Below, piece by piece: positions 16,966 to 25,970 of a stretch of 64,000 nucleotides of DNA (position 1 is the stretch's first letter; each line of letters starts with the position of its first letter). The stretch comes from Thermocrispum agreste DSM 44070 (lineage in GTDB: Bacteria > Actinomycetota > Actinomycetes > Mycobacteriales > Pseudonocardiaceae). A model generated the notes under the pieces. The model was not told the origin of the DNA. It did no database searches and saw nothing but the letters and a program-made list of their open reading frames with translations. Made by a program: the position numbers and the translations under genes. The DNA lies in assembly GCF_000427905.1 (NCBI RefSeq), contig NZ_ATYX01000007.1, positions 333,501 through 397,500 of the forward strand. The letters run 5' to 3'.

Positions 16966-18237
16966 ATGTCGGTCGAAGACACCATCAAGAAGATCAGGCA
17001 GGCGTGCACCGACATGGAGAAGGCGTACGCCGACCTCGCCAAGATGGCCAAGCCGGCCATGGACCAGCTGCAAACCGCCATCGGCAACCTGTACCAGTGG
17101 AAGTACACGCTCTACCCGCGCGGCAGCACCAAGCCGGTGGTGGAGTACCGGGACACCCGCTACAACTGGTTCGAGCGGTACGTCCTGCTCAGCATGGGCG
17201 GGGGATGGACCGAGGAACACGTCCCCCACCCGCGGGCGGAGGAAGCCAGGCAGCGGGTCAGGGAGCTGCTCGGCAAGGCCAACGCCAACGACGAGGTGTT
17301 CGAGGCCAGGGTCTCCAGCATCGCGGAGACGCCGCGGAAGGTCGCCGACACGCTGGAGGTGTGGCTCCGCGTCCGGGATTCGCTGAGCAAGAAGGTCGGC
17401 GCGGCGATCCCCAGCGACCCCGCCTACATCCCGACGACGGCGGAGGAAGGCTGGGAGAGCCCGCTGGCCAGCAGCGCCTACGGGGCGATCGTGTCGTCGC
17501 AGAACCGGGCGGCGGACGGCGCGCGGCAGGTGATCAGCGGGCTGATCGACAACAGCGCGAAGTTCCTGGCCAGCATCGAGCAGACGCTGGCGGCCTACGC
17601 CAATCAGACGGTCGAGCTCAACAAGTACTACACCAACATCATCAGCGGCGCCGGCGGCTTGTTGAAGAAGCCCGACTTCTCCACCATCACGGGCCTGATC
17701 GACGAGGGCTTCAAGGTGGTGAACGGGCTCGCCGAGAAGGAACTGCGCGAGGCCAAGGACTTCGCCAGCATGCTCAACAGGTCGATCGAAGCCATGCTGG
17801 CCATCGAGAAGCTCAACGGTGACATCGACGCGTTGAGCGAACGGGAGACCGACCAGGGGTGGCCGGCCCCGATCGCGATCAAGGCGGCGCCGCCGGACGG
17901 CACCCCGGACCGCGGCGAGCTGGTGATGGACGCCAGGTACTTCACCGACCATGCGAAGTTCTGGGACGACATTTCGGGGGATCTGAAGGATCTGAGCAGT
18001 CAGGCCAAGACCGTGCCGGACATCCCGACGATGTTCACCAAGGTGCCGACGTTCTCGGCGGACCAGTCGACGGCGTTGAACAAGCTGGCCGACCGGATCA
18101 CCGACGACGTGCTGAGCCAGGGCAGCAGGGCGACCGCCGAGCTGGCCGACAAGTTGCGCGCGGCCAGGCACGACTACCTGATGCGGGAACTGCAGAACGA
18201 GCAAGAGGTCCGCGCGATCGAGCAGGAGCTGGACTGA
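16966..18237 (+). CDS. Large helical WXG100-like protein, possible ESX substrate
   Basis: A 423-aa, almost wholly alpha-helical soluble protein without signal peptide. The segment from about residue 160 (EGWESPLASSAYGAIV) through a long amphipathic helix ending AAYANQTVELNKYY resembles the W-x-[GS] helical hairpin of WXG100/LXG proteins, but at twice the usual length and with extra helices on both sides. No C-terminal toxin domain or zinc motif is visible. AGGAAGG-like sequence lies 8 nt before the ATG. It forms a two-gene operon with the YbaB-like gene and ends in a very strong hairpin. Function unknown; secretion by a type VII system is a guess. Confidence 0.6.
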   Translation: MSVEDTIKKIRQACTDMEKAYADLAKMAKPAMDQLQTAIGNLYQWKYTLYPRGSTKPVVEYRDTRYNWFERYVLLSMGGGWTEEHVPHPRAEEARQRVRELLGKANANDEVFEARVSSIAETPRKVADTLEVWLRVRDSLSKKVGAAIPSDPAYIPTTAEEGWESPLASSAYGAIVSSQNRAADGARQVISGLIDNSAKFLASIEQTLAAYANQTVELNKYYTNIISGAGGLLKKPDFSTITGLIDEGFKVVNGLAEKELREAKDFASMLNRSIEAMLAIEKLNGDIDALSERETDQGWPAPIAIKAAPPDGTPDRGELVMDARYFTDHAKFWDDISGDLKDLSSQAKTVPDIPTMFTKVPTFSADQSTALNKLADRITDDVLSQGSRATAELADKLRAARHDYLMRELQNEQEVRAIEQELD

Positions 18238-18279
18238 CGGCCGAGCCGCACCTGGGGCGCGGCTTCGCAGTATCCGGAC

Positions 18280-18324
18280 CGACAGGCGGCCGGGGACGCG
18301 GCAAGCGACCCCGGCCGCCTGTCG
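18280..18324 (+). terminator. 16-bp perfect hairpin terminator
   Basis: CGACAGGCGGCCGGGG at 18280-18295 pairs perfectly with 18309-18324 around a 13-nt loop. There is no U-tract, as is common for actinobacterial terminators. It lies 43 nt after the WXG100-like gene. Confidence 0.8.
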
Positions 18325-18608
18325 TGTGCCCGTTGTTGTGTGGTCGTCTTCTCCGTCGCTTTTCCGTCCCCCCACGCCCTCCCCCACGGGCTCCTGGGCC
18401 TGGACGCCTGGCTGCCCCGCCACCGGCAACCAAGCACACATCACACCGGCCCGGACCGGGCAATTCCCCCGTGCGGTAGCTCAGCGGGCCGCCACAATCG
18501 ACCACGTCCGGGACGATGTCCGTCCCGTCGTCTGCGCCACCGTCCCTGAGCGCCCCGCACCTCGACTCGCCTGCCGCGCGGGCACACCTGCGGGTCCGGG
18601 CTGCGCGA
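18325..18608. other. Intergenic, nothing recognised
   Basis: This spacer separates the terminator of the rightward operon and the end of the leftward SGNH gene. It contains short open frames only. A tRNA-like string (GCGGTAGCTCAGCGGG near 18473) does not fold into a cloverleaf. Confidence 0.4.
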
Positions 18609-19859
18609 TCACCGACTACCGCCGGTGATCAGCCGGATGGAGATGAAGTCTGCGATCGCTTTCTGGCCGGCGATGTTGGCGTGAATACCGTCGGAGTCGT
18701 AGGCGGGATTGAGCTGGTTGGGTTGCACCGGGTCCTTGAGCACCTGGTCGAAGTCGAGCACACCGTCGCAGGTGTCCGTGCAGTTGTTCCAGCGCTTGAC
18801 GAAGGTGCCCACCTCATGGCGGTACCTGTTCTGCTGCTCGGTGTACGAGGCGCGCGGCGTGATCGGGGTGACGTAGACCTTGACGCCCGCGGCACGCAGG
18901 CGCCGGAACACCTCGCGGTAGCTGTCCAGGATCTGCTCGTCCGTGCAGCCGAACGCGAGGTCGTTGGTTCCGTAGTAGTAGATCACCGCCGACACGCCGT
19001 GCAGCTCGAGGACGTCGCGTTCGAGCCGGGCGAGCGCATCGAGCCCGCGGGCACCGCCCGGGATGGACGGGCAGGCGGCCGAGCTGGTCGTGCCGGCAAC
19101 GCCCGCGTTGGCCACCGCGTACTGTCGGGTCGCGGGCGCCTCACGGACGATGCGCCGCGCCAGCTCGTCGGTCCACCGCCGGTTCGTCCCCAGCTCGGTG
19201 CAGCCGGGACCGCAGTCGGTGCTGCCCGTGCCGTCGACCACGGAGCTACCGAAGGGCACGATCGTGCCGCGCAGCTTCGGATTCTGCACGTCCACCGCGC
19301 TGACGAAATACGTCGACGTCGTCTTCTCGGTGTACGAGGAACCGGAACGTTCGGACGTGACATCGCCGGACCCGGCGGGTGACAAGTAATTCTCGCGGAA
19401 TGCGGAATTGTGCTGTCCCGGGACGGCCGTGCCGGACACGTGGAGGCTGATGGCGATGTCGGAATCGGGCCGGGTGGTCAGCCGGACCGGGTCACTCCAG
19501 ACGTCGCCACCCGGTGGGATGGTGACGGCGCTGTTCCCGGCAAAGGTCGCCGGACGCGGATCGACGACCTCGGCCCCGCCAGCGCTGACGCCTACCGTCG
19601 CGCGGTCGATCCGCAACGGCTCGGTGCCGAAGGTGTTCTGCACCCGGAATCGCACGGCGTGGCCGCCTTGGCTCAGGTGCGCGATCATGCGGACCGACTG
19701 GTTGGCGAGCTGCCTGCCGGCCAGGCGTTCCTGCGACTGCGCCCACACCGTCACCCACGCCGTGCCGCGCTCGCCCGCATGCGAAGGTGCCGCCAGGAAC
19801 GCGGCGCTCGCCAGGACCACTGCGGATGCCGCCACGGCCGCCCAACGTCGACGCCTCAT
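18609..19859 (-). CDS. Secreted SGNH/GDSL-type hydrolase
   Basis: A 416-aa exported esterase or lipase. The N-terminus MRRRRWAAVAASAVVLASAA...APSHAG is a twin-Arg-poor Sec-type signal peptide. A beta-sandwich region (about 45-180) precedes the catalytic domain. That domain has block I PFGSSVVDGTGS (nucleophile Ser near 203), block II NAGVAGT (Gly), block III YYYGTNDLAF (Asn near 297) and block V DSDGIHAN (Asp/His near 390). Block I reads GSS rather than GDS, a seen variant in this family. The natural substrate is likely an acetylated polysaccharide or a lipid ester, which cannot be decided here. Confidence 0.92.
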   Translation of the reverse strand: MRRRRWAAVAASAVVLASAAFLAAPSHAGERGTAWVTVWAQSQERLAGRQLANQSVRMIAHLSQGGHAVRFRVQNTFGTEPLRIDRATVGVSAGGAEVVDPRPATFAGNSAVTIPPGGDVWSDPVRLTTRPDSDIAISLHVSGTAVPGQHNSAFRENYLSPAGSGDVTSERSGSSYTEKTTSTYFVSAVDVQNPKLRGTIVPFGSSVVDGTGSTDCGPGCTELGTNRRWTDELARRIVREAPATRQYAVANAGVAGTTSSAACPSIPGGARGLDALARLERDVLELHGVSAVIYYYGTNDLAFGCTDEQILDSYREVFRRLRAAGVKVYVTPITPRASYTEQQNRYRHEVGTFVKRWNNCTDTCDGVLDFDQVLKDPVQPNQLNPAYDSDGIHANIAGQKAIADFISIRLITGGSR

Positions 19860-19990
19860 GAACTCCCCCGGGAAAGGTGCAACGGCACGACGAAGATCGT
19901 CGAGTTTGTGAAGAAAGCTACTCTTGCCCGTAAGCGAACGCGATCATTCTGAAACCTACGGGCAGCAGCGCCCGTCGGCCGGGGCAGAAT

Positions 19991-20006
19991 TCATCACAAG
20001 TGATGA
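19991..20006. promoter_or_regulatory. 7-bp inverted repeat upstream of SGNH gene
   Basis: TCATCAC-AA-GTGATGA is a perfect dyad 132-147 bp before the SGNH hydrolase start. It could be an operator for that gene; the binding protein is unknown. Confidence 0.35.
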
Positions 20007-20010
20007 CAAT

Positions 20011-20046
20011 GCGCTGCGCCGGAATCACGTGAATCCGGCGCAGCGC
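20011..20046 (-). terminator. Near-perfect 36-nt hairpin after the ABC-transporter operon
   Basis: GCGCTGCGCCGGA (20011-20023) pairs perfectly with 20034-20046, and the loop holds a further palindrome TCACGTGA (20025-20032). It lies 185 nt beyond the last gene of the leftward liv operon, with no gene between, and is probably its terminator. The rest of 19860-20230 holds no gene that I can see. Confidence 0.65.
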
Positions 20047-20230
20047 TTGCCGCAGATGGAACGCATGCGCGCCCGAACCTTGCGCATGGTCCGGTGGTAC
20101 CGACCGGCCGGGGTGAAGGCCGTACGGGCAGAGTCGCCGAACCCGGTCACCATGGCCGCCGTGCGCACGGACCGGGAAGCGCAGAGCTGCCCCACGCGTG
20201 CTGCTGGCTCACAAACGGTCGGCCGCCACG

Positions 20231-20941
20231 TCAGAAGATGTCTGCCAGATCCCGATCGGCGACATCCTCGGGCGCAAGGTCATGCTCGGCCATGCCGCCT
20301 GCGCGCATGACACTGACCGAGTCGGCCACCGCCAGCGCCTGGTGCACGTTCTGCTCGACGAGGATGATGGTCCGATCGCCCCGGCGGAGCGTCGCCACGG
20401 TGGCCAACACCGCGTCGGCCAGCTTCGGGGAAAGGCCGACCGAAGGCTCGTCCAGCAGCAACACCCGTGGATTGGCCAGGAAAGCGCGGGCGATGGCCAC
20501 CTGCTGCTGTTGCCCCCCGGAAAGCGACCCGGCCAACGAGTGCCACGCCTCGTCCAGCACCGGGAACAGCTCCCGGGCGCTGGCCAGCCTCTCCTCGACC
20601 TCACCGCCGGTCGCCCGGCCGAGGCGGCAGGTGTTCCACATAGCGAGCCGGATGTTCTCCGCCACCGTCAGATCCGCGAACACCCCTCGCCCCTGAGGTA
20701 CCAGGACGACACCGGCGCGGGCGACGTCGCCCGCAGCCCGCCGGGTCAGGTCCGTGTCGCCGAAGGTGATCCGCCCGCTCGCCGGGCGCACGAGTCCGGC
20801 CAGCGTGCGCAACAGCGTCGACTTCCCCGCGCCGTTGTGGCCGAGCACCAAGCTGATCTCCCCCGGCCGGAACGATGCGCTCAACGCGTCCACCACGGTG
20901 CGATGGCCCAGCCGGACGGTCAGTGACTCGATGGTGAGCAC
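20231..20941 (-). CDS. livF: ABC transporter ATP-binding protein, LivF type
   Basis: A 236-aa ATPase of the hydrophobic amino-acid uptake family. Walker A GHNGAGKST is near residue 35, the LivF-type VPQGRGVFADLTVAENI follows the Q-loop, the signature is LSGGQQQQVAIARAFL, Walker B is RVLLLDEPSVGLSP, and the switch His lies in NVHQAL. It pairs with LivG to drive import through the LivH/LivM channel. It is the last gene of the operon, 18 nt after livG. The cargo is better judged from the binding protein and gene context than from this subunit. Confidence 0.93.
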   Translation of the reverse strand: MLTIESLTVRLGHRTVVDALSASFRPGEISLVLGHNGAGKSTLLRTLAGLVRPASGRITFGDTDLTRRAAGDVARAGVVLVPQGRGVFADLTVAENIRLAMWNTCRLGRATGGEVEERLASARELFPVLDEAWHSLAGSLSGGQQQQVAIARAFLANPRVLLLDEPSVGLSPKLADAVLATVATLRRGDRTIILVEQNVHQALAVADSVSVMRAGGMAEHDLAPEDVADRDLADIF

Positions 20942-20959
20942 GAATGTCTCCTCGTCGTC

Positions 20960-21676
20960 CTAGTCTCGCCGCCCGAAGTAGAGCGCGCGCACCACGTCGT
21001 TGCCGAACACCTCTTGCACCGTGCCGGTGGCCAGCGCCCGGCCCCGGTCCAGGAACACCACCTTGTCGGCCAGCTCCCTGACCAGCTGCAGGTTATGTTC
21101 GATCAGCACGATGACCAGGCCGCGCCGGCGCGCTTCGTCGACCACCTCGCAGAACAAGTCGTACTCGCGTGGCGCCAGGCCGGCGGCTTGCTCGTCGAGC
21201 AGCCACACGCGCCCCTCCATGGCGAGCATGCGCGCGATGGACACCGCCTTCTGCTGGCCGTAGCTGAGATTCACGGCAAGGTCTCGCCGGACATCGGACA
21301 GCCCGAGTCGGGCCAGAATCCGGTCGACCTTTCCGCGTACCTTGCGCGATCGGGTCGCGACGCGTCGCTCCGCCGCGAACAGCGTCTGGTCGTACACCGA
21401 GACGCCGCCGAACAGCCGGAGCTCCTGGAACGATCGGATCACGCCGAGCTTGGCGATGTGCCGTGCCGGTTTGCCGACCAGTTCCACGTCGCCGAGCCGG
21501 ATGCTGCCCCGGTCCGGGGTGATCAGCCCGGAGATGGCGTTGAACAGCGTCGTCTTGCCTGCGCCGTTCGGTCCGATCAGTGCGGTCACCGCACCGGGTT
21601 CCGCGGTCAGCGACACGTCGTCCAGCGCCACCAGGCCGCCGAAGGCGGCTCGCACCGTGTCGATCTGCAAGCTCAT
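20960..21676 (-). CDS. livG: ABC transporter ATP-binding protein, LivG type
   Basis: A 238-aa ATPase. Walker A is GPNGAGKTTLFN near residue 37. The LivG-typical Q-loop region is HIAKLGVIRSFQELRLFGGVSVYDQ, the signature LSYGQQKAVSIARML, Walker B RVWLLDEQAAGLAP, and the switch IEHNLQLV. One oddity is DEQ where most relatives have DEP. Its ATG overlaps the livM stop (ATGA), so translation is coupled. Confidence 0.93.
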   Translation of the reverse strand: MSLQIDTVRAAFGGLVALDDVSLTAEPGAVTALIGPNGAGKTTLFNAISGLITPDRGSIRLGDVELVGKPARHIAKLGVIRSFQELRLFGGVSVYDQTLFAAERRVATRSRKVRGKVDRILARLGLSDVRRDLAVNLSYGQQKAVSIARMLAMEGRVWLLDEQAAGLAPREYDLFCEVVDEARRRGLVIVLIEHNLQLVRELADKVVFLDRGRALATGTVQEVFGNDVVRALYFGRRD

Positions 21677-22611
21677 GTCGGCACCCGTTCCGTGTCGATG
21701 CGGCTCGCCGAGGACGGCAGCGTCGACCGGTGGCGGCGACGCAGGGCGCGAAGCCCGCCACCGGTGAGGTAGCCACGAAGCACGACGACCGCGATGATCA
21801 ACAGTCCGTACACCAGTTGCTGCAGCGGCCCGACCGCGGTCGACGGCAGGTCGAGCAGGCTGATCAGCGGGATGACCGCGATGATCACGGCACTGCCGAC
21901 GACCGGGCCGATCGCCAGGCCGATGCCGCCGACGACCACGATGGCGACCAGCTTGATCGACATCGCGTAGTCGAATGTCGCCGAATTGACGAACCCGGTG
22001 TAGAAGGCGTACAGCACGCCGCCGAGCGCCGACACCGCCGCGCCCAGCATGATGGCCGCGTACTTGCCGGCGATCGGGCTGCGCCCCAGCGTCTGGGTGG
22101 CTATCGGGTCCTCCCGGATGGCGTAGAACAGCCTGCCGACCGATCCGCGGCGCAGGACCGCGGTCAAGCCGACCATCACCGCCACCACCGCCCAGATCAG
22201 CACGGTTTGGCCTGCCTGATCGGACAGCTCGGCACCCATGATGGTGGGAATGGGGATGCCGGGGATCCCGTCGGTTCCCTTGGTCACCGAGTACCAGCTG
22301 ATCAGCACCGTCGACACGATGATCTGGAAAGCCAGCGACGCCACCATGAAGTACTCTTCGCTGACCCGCAGGGCGGCGGAAGCAAGCACGAACGCCACGA
22401 CGACCGCCAGCGCGACGCCGGCCAGGGCGCAGACGACGAGCGAGCCGCCCACCTCGGGGGCGAGCAACGCCGTGACGTATGCGCCAATGCCCATGAACAC
22501 CGCCTGCGCGGCGGAGAAGACCCCCGCGAAGCCGGTGGTGATGTTCAACCCGATCGCGGCGATTGCGAAGATGCCGGTCAGCGCACCGACCGTGGTCAGG
22601 TAGTCGATCAT
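21673..22611 (-). CDS. livM: ABC transporter permease, LivM type
   Basis: A 312-aa membrane protein with 8-9 hydrophobic helices and the LivM signature around GLNITTGFAGVFSAAQAVFMG near the N-terminus. The EAA-like loop is near ALGGVLYAFYTGF. I start at ATG 22611, which overlaps the livH stop (ATGA). The frame extends upstream to 22755 but that stretch lies inside livH. It forms the transmembrane pore with LivH. Confidence 0.92.
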   Translation of the reverse strand: MIDYLTTVGALTGIFAIAAIGLNITTGFAGVFSAAQAVFMGIGAYVTALLAPEVGGSLVVCALAGVALAVVVAFVLASAALRVSEEYFMVASLAFQIIVSTVLISWYSVTKGTDGIPGIPIPTIMGAELSDQAGQTVLIWAVVAVMVGLTAVLRRGSVGRLFYAIREDPIATQTLGRSPIAGKYAAIMLGAAVSALGGVLYAFYTGFVNSATFDYAMSIKLVAIVVVGGIGLAIGPVVGSAVIIAVIPLISLLDLPSTAVGPLQQLVYGLLIIAVVVLRGYLTGGGLRALRRRHRSTLPSSASRIDTERVPT

Positions 22612-23531
22612 CGCACCAGCTCCACCGGGGGCTCGGAACTCGTCTGCGGTGTCGGTTTCGCCCGCTTCGGCCGGCCTTTGCCGAACATCGCCAGCCCTCG
22701 CGGTGCGATCAGGATGATCAGCAGGAACACGGTGAACACCACGCCTTCTTGCCATGCCGGCGGCAGCTGCCAGAGCGCGACGCCCTGGATGACACCGAAG
22801 ATCAGCGCGCCCGCGGCGGCCCCGGTGATGCTGCCGACCCCGCCGATGATCACCGTGGCGAAGGCGATCAACAGCGGAACGTCACCCATGGTCGGGTACG
22901 CACCGAAGATGTAGGCGGCGAAAATCCCCGCGGGCACGGACAGCAGGGCGGCGATGACGAACGCGACCCGCTCGGCGCGCCGCCGCGGCATGCCCCAGAC
23001 GTCGGCCATCTCCCCGTTGCACGCCGCGGCTCGCATCAACGAGCCGGTCATGGTCCGCCGGAGGAACGTCCGGGTCAGCAGGTAACACACGATCGCGGCC
23101 CCGAACGCCATCAGGTTGATCTTCACCAGGTGCAAGCCGGCGACGTCGATCGTGGAGTCCAACGACGTCGGCGGATGCGTCGCGTTCGCCGAGAACACCA
23201 AGGTCAACGCCGAGCTGCCGACGATCCACAGCCCGAACGAGGCCAAAAACAGCGGGAAGAGATCGGCTTGCCGCTTGGCCACCGGGCGATACAGCAGGTC
23301 GTACGCGGCCATCGTGAAGGCCAGCGACACGACCAGCGTTGCTGCCACCGCGAGCACGAACCCGTGGGGCTCGACCGCGGTGAACGTCAAAGCGCACAAG
23401 CTGATGTTCGCGCCGTGCGCGATGTGCAGGATGCCGGTGACGTCGAGGATGAGCGACATCCCGATGGCGATCATGACGTAGATGCCTCCGACGAGCAGCC
23501 CGCCGATGGCCAGCTGAACGAACTCGTGCAT
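22608..23531 (-). CDS. livH: ABC transporter permease, LivH type
   Basis: A 307-aa membrane protein. The start MHEFVQLAIGGLLVGGIYVM and the following GMSLILDVTGILHIAHGA are typical of LivH. VIIGGVGSITGAAAGALIFG near residue 245 matches the conserved cytoplasmic coupling segment. The C-terminal tail is basic and Pro-rich (GKGRPKRAKPTPQ). ATG 23531 lies 20 nt after the binding-protein stop. Confidence 0.92.
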   Translation of the reverse strand: MHEFVQLAIGGLLVGGIYVMIAIGMSLILDVTGILHIAHGANISLCALTFTAVEPHGFVLAVAATLVVSLAFTMAAYDLLYRPVAKRQADLFPLFLASFGLWIVGSSALTLVFSANATHPPTSLDSTIDVAGLHLVKINLMAFGAAIVCYLLTRTFLRRTMTGSLMRAAACNGEMADVWGMPRRRAERVAFVIAALLSVPAGIFAAYIFGAYPTMGDVPLLIAFATVIIGGVGSITGAAAGALIFGVIQGVALWQLPPAWQEGVVFTVFLLIILIAPRGLAMFGKGRPKRAKPTPQTSSEPPVELVR

Positions 23532-23551
23532 GCCCGTACCCCCGTCCGCGC

Positions 23552-24712
23552 TCAGCCGGTCACCTCGACGGTGGTCACGGGTGTGAAGGCACCGTCTTTG
23601 ATCTTGTAGATGGAGATGGGCGCCTGCAGGGTGTGGTCGGGCAGCAGTTGCAGCTTCCCACCGACCGCGTCGATGCTGCCTTGACGGGCGAACTTCTCGT
23701 TGAGGTTGGGCCCGTCGACCTCCTTGCCTTCGGTGACGAGCTGCTTGGCCGCGTTGGCCCACATCAGCACGCCGTTGCAGTAGTTGGCCGCTCCGACGAT
23801 GACCCCCTCGCCCGGTTTCAGTCCGGTGGTGCGCAAGAAGCCCTTCGTCATGGGGTCCTGCGACGCGAAGTCCATCGCCTGCAGCGTGAACAGGGACCCG
23901 TTGGCTTCCTTCAGGTCGAGCACCGCAGGCACCGGGAACGACGACGAGGCGATGATCTGCGTGGTCACACCCGCACTGCGCAGCTGCCGGACGAGCACCG
24001 CCTGCGGGTCGCCGGAGAACACCATGAAGATGACGTCGGGGTCGAACGCCTTGATCTTGTCGACTTGTGCGGAGAACGACGTCGCCGACAGCGTCAACGG
24101 CAATGTGGCGAGTGTGCGGCCGTTTCCTCGCCACGCCTTGCGGACGACGTCGACCGCGCCTTTGCCGACGATGTCGTCCTGGTAGACCAGCATCGCCTTC
24201 TTCGCATCGGGCATCTGCTCCTTCGCGTACGGCAAGCTGGCGCCGAGTTCGGTGCTGAGGAACGGCAGGGTGTTCCACACCCACTCCTTGTTGGCCAGCG
24301 TCGGGCTGAGCGCCCCGCCGTTGATCAACGGGACCCGGTGGCGCTCGGCGAGCGGGATGAGCGCCGTGGTGACGGAGCTGTAGGCGCTGAACACCGCCGT
24401 TGCGTGGTCGACTCTGGCCAGCTGCGTGAAGCCGGCGATCCCCTTCGCCGTCTCCGCGCCGGTGTCGACGTACTTCACCGTGACCGGATGGGGCAGATCC
24501 TTGCTTTCGTTGACTAGCTCGACGCAGCCGTCGATGCCCTTGCGGTATGCCATGCCGAACGAAGCCGCAGGCCCGCTGAGTGGCAACGCCGCGCCGATGA
24601 CGTACTCGTCCCCGCCGGCACCGGATCCGCCCCCGCCGCAAGCCGCTGCCGGCCAGGTCAGACCGAGCGCAACCAGCGGAGCCAACAGCAGGCTCAACCG
24701 CTTCTTCCTCAT
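23552..24712 (-). CDS. Substrate-binding lipoprotein of the ABC importer (LivK-like)
   Basis: A 386-aa periplasmic-binding-protein type I lipoprotein. The signal MRKKRLSLLLAPLVALGLTW ends in a lipobox ending AAAC (Cys about 29) followed by a Gly-rich linker. The mature part shows VIGAALPLSGPAASFGMAY, YVDTGAETAKG, FSAYSSVTTALIPLAERHRVPLINGGA and DIVGKGAVDVVRKAWRG. Related proteins bind branched-chain amino acids, amides, urea or aromatic acids, so the ligand is open. The start at 24712 has AAAGGGTGG upstream; the frame continues to 24970 only across the promoter region. First gene of the operon, with a TetR-type site 99 bp upstream. Confidence 0.9.
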   Translation of the reverse strand: MRKKRLSLLLAPLVALGLTWPAAACGGGGSGAGGDEYVIGAALPLSGPAASFGMAYRKGIDGCVELVNESKDLPHPVTVKYVDTGAETAKGIAGFTQLARVDHATAVFSAYSSVTTALIPLAERHRVPLINGGALSPTLANKEWVWNTLPFLSTELGASLPYAKEQMPDAKKAMLVYQDDIVGKGAVDVVRKAWRGNGRTLATLPLTLSATSFSAQVDKIKAFDPDVIFMVFSGDPQAVLVRQLRSAGVTTQIIASSSFPVPAVLDLKEANGSLFTLQAMDFASQDPMTKGFLRTTGLKPGEGVIVGAANYCNGVLMWANAAKQLVTEGKEVDGPNLNEKFARQGSIDAVGGKLQLLPDHTLQAPISIYKIKDGAFTPVTTVEVTG

Positions 24713-24810
24713 CCGACCCACCCTTTCGTCGATGTCCGGAGACTGCGGGAGGTGAGGGGCACCCGTGGGCGCAGGCCGTGGCTCCGGCCCGCTCCCCCGC
24801 AGTCGTAGCA

Positions 24811-24825
24811 TAGCGATCGAACGCT
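24811..24825 (-). promoter_or_regulatory. TetR-type operator site A (before ABC importer)
   Basis: TAGCGATCGAACGCT matches the five-site consensus TAGCGATCGCTTGCT at 12 of 15 positions. It lies 99 nt before the leftward substrate-binding-protein gene. Confidence 0.6.
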
Positions 24826-24877
24826 TTGTTTGAGTGTGTGCGATCACACCGGCCGCGTCAATGGTCGACGCGAAACT

Positions 24878-24892
24878 GAGCGATCGCTTGCT
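24878..24892 (+). promoter_or_regulatory. TetR-type operator site B (before cyclase gene)
   Basis: GAGCGATCGCTTGCT matches the consensus at 14 of 15 positions. It lies 65 nt before the rightward cyclase-family gene. Confidence 0.65.
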
Positions 24893-24956
24893 AATTTTGT
24901 TCGACGCGGCTACCGTCTCACCGTTGTCTGAAGCGGCCGCCGGGGAGGGACCGGAG

Positions 24957-25964
24957 ATGCACGACGACAAGGACTTTCCGACCTATGCGGAGCTTCGCGC
25001 CCGCACCGACGCCCCTGCCGGCTCGGCGTGGGGAGTGTTCGGGGCGGACGACGAACTCGGCACCTTGAACCACCTCACCCCGGAGCGCGTGCGCGCAGCC
25101 GCGGCTGCCGTGCGCACCGGCGAGGTCATCAACCTGAACCTTCCACTGGAAACGTTCGATCCGCCGGTGAGCCCATACCGCAAGCGGCTGCGGCACCGCG
25201 TCTACGCCAACTACGCGTACCACCGAGACGAGTACCTGGACAGCTTCTATCCGCAGGCCAGCACACAGATCGACGGGTTCAGGCACATCGGGCACCCGGT
25301 GTTCGGGTTCTACAACGGAGCGGATCCCGACCGGTTCCTGCCCGGAGACCCCTACCTGGGTATCAACCGATTCACCGAGCACGGCATCGTCGGCCGTGGT
25401 GTGCTGGTCGACGTCGACCGATACCGCAGACAGCAGGGCAGGCCGATCAACCACGGCGCGGCGGAGGCCATCCCGATCACCGACATCGCAGCCGCGGCCG
25501 AAGCCCAGCACGTCGACTTCCGGCCGGGCGACATCCTGCTGGTCAGAACCGGATGGCTGCATCGTCACCTGCACGAACTGACCCCGGCGGAACGCAGGAT
25601 CGAGAAGGAGACCCTGCGCATCTCCGGGTTGCTGGCCAGCGAGGAGACGGTGAGCTGGCTCTGGGACCACCGGTTCGCCATGGTGGCGGCCGACAACTTC
25701 AGTGTGGAGGCCTTCCCCGCGCCGGACGATTCTCCGTTCGTCTCCGAGGCGGAACGCAACGGCCGGGTTCCGCGCACTTACGCGGGCCTGATGCACAACG
25801 TCCTCCTCCCGCTGCTGGGCCTCCCCCTCGGCGAGCTGTGGGATCTGGACCGGTTGGCCGAACGATGCGCCGCGGACGGCCGCTGGGAGTGCCTCGTCGT
25901 GGCTTGCCCGCTGAATCTGACCGGCGGATCGGGGTCCCCGGCCAATGCCGTCGCGATCCGGTGA
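24957..25964 (+). CDS. Cyclase-family (kynurenine-formamidase/isatin-hydrolase-like) protein
   Basis: A 335-aa protein of the PF04199 cyclase family. The central motif is STQIDGFRHIGHP (residues about 101-113), the form taken by the metal-binding H-x-T-x-x-D-x-x-x-H motif in the longer actinobacterial members. Further signature segments are GILVDV-like GVLVDVDRYRRQQG, RPGDILLVRTGW and VAADNFSVEAFP. Family members open cyclic amides or hydrolyse formamides and lactones in a metal-dependent way. ATG 24957 has GGGGAGGGA just upstream. The amidohydrolase gene follows after 6 nt, so the pair is one transcript. Confidence 0.85.
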   Translation: MHDDKDFPTYAELRARTDAPAGSAWGVFGADDELGTLNHLTPERVRAAAAAVRTGEVINLNLPLETFDPPVSPYRKRLRHRVYANYAYHRDEYLDSFYPQASTQIDGFRHIGHPVFGFYNGADPDRFLPGDPYLGINRFTEHGIVGRGVLVDVDRYRRQQGRPINHGAAEAIPITDIAAAAEAQHVDFRPGDILLVRTGWLHRHLHELTPAERRIEKETLRISGLLASEETVSWLWDHRFAMVAADNFSVEAFPAPDDSPFVSEAERNGRVPRTYAGLMHNVLLPLLGLPLGELWDLDRLAERCAADGRWECLVVACPLNLTGGSGSPANAVAIR

Positions 25965-25970
25965 GGTGCC

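Noticed and set aside
16348..18444. 698-aa minus-strand open frame
   Set aside because: Antisense to the YbaB-like and WXG100-like genes, whose frames have clear starts, RBS and helical design; it also runs through their terminator.
18473..18500. tRNA-like string GCGGTAGCTCAGCGGG
   Set aside because: No anticodon or T arm follows; does not fold as a cloverleaf.
21580..22914. 444-aa plus-strand open frame
   Set aside because: Asp/His/Arg-rich shadow of livG, livM and livH, which have full family motifs on the other strand.
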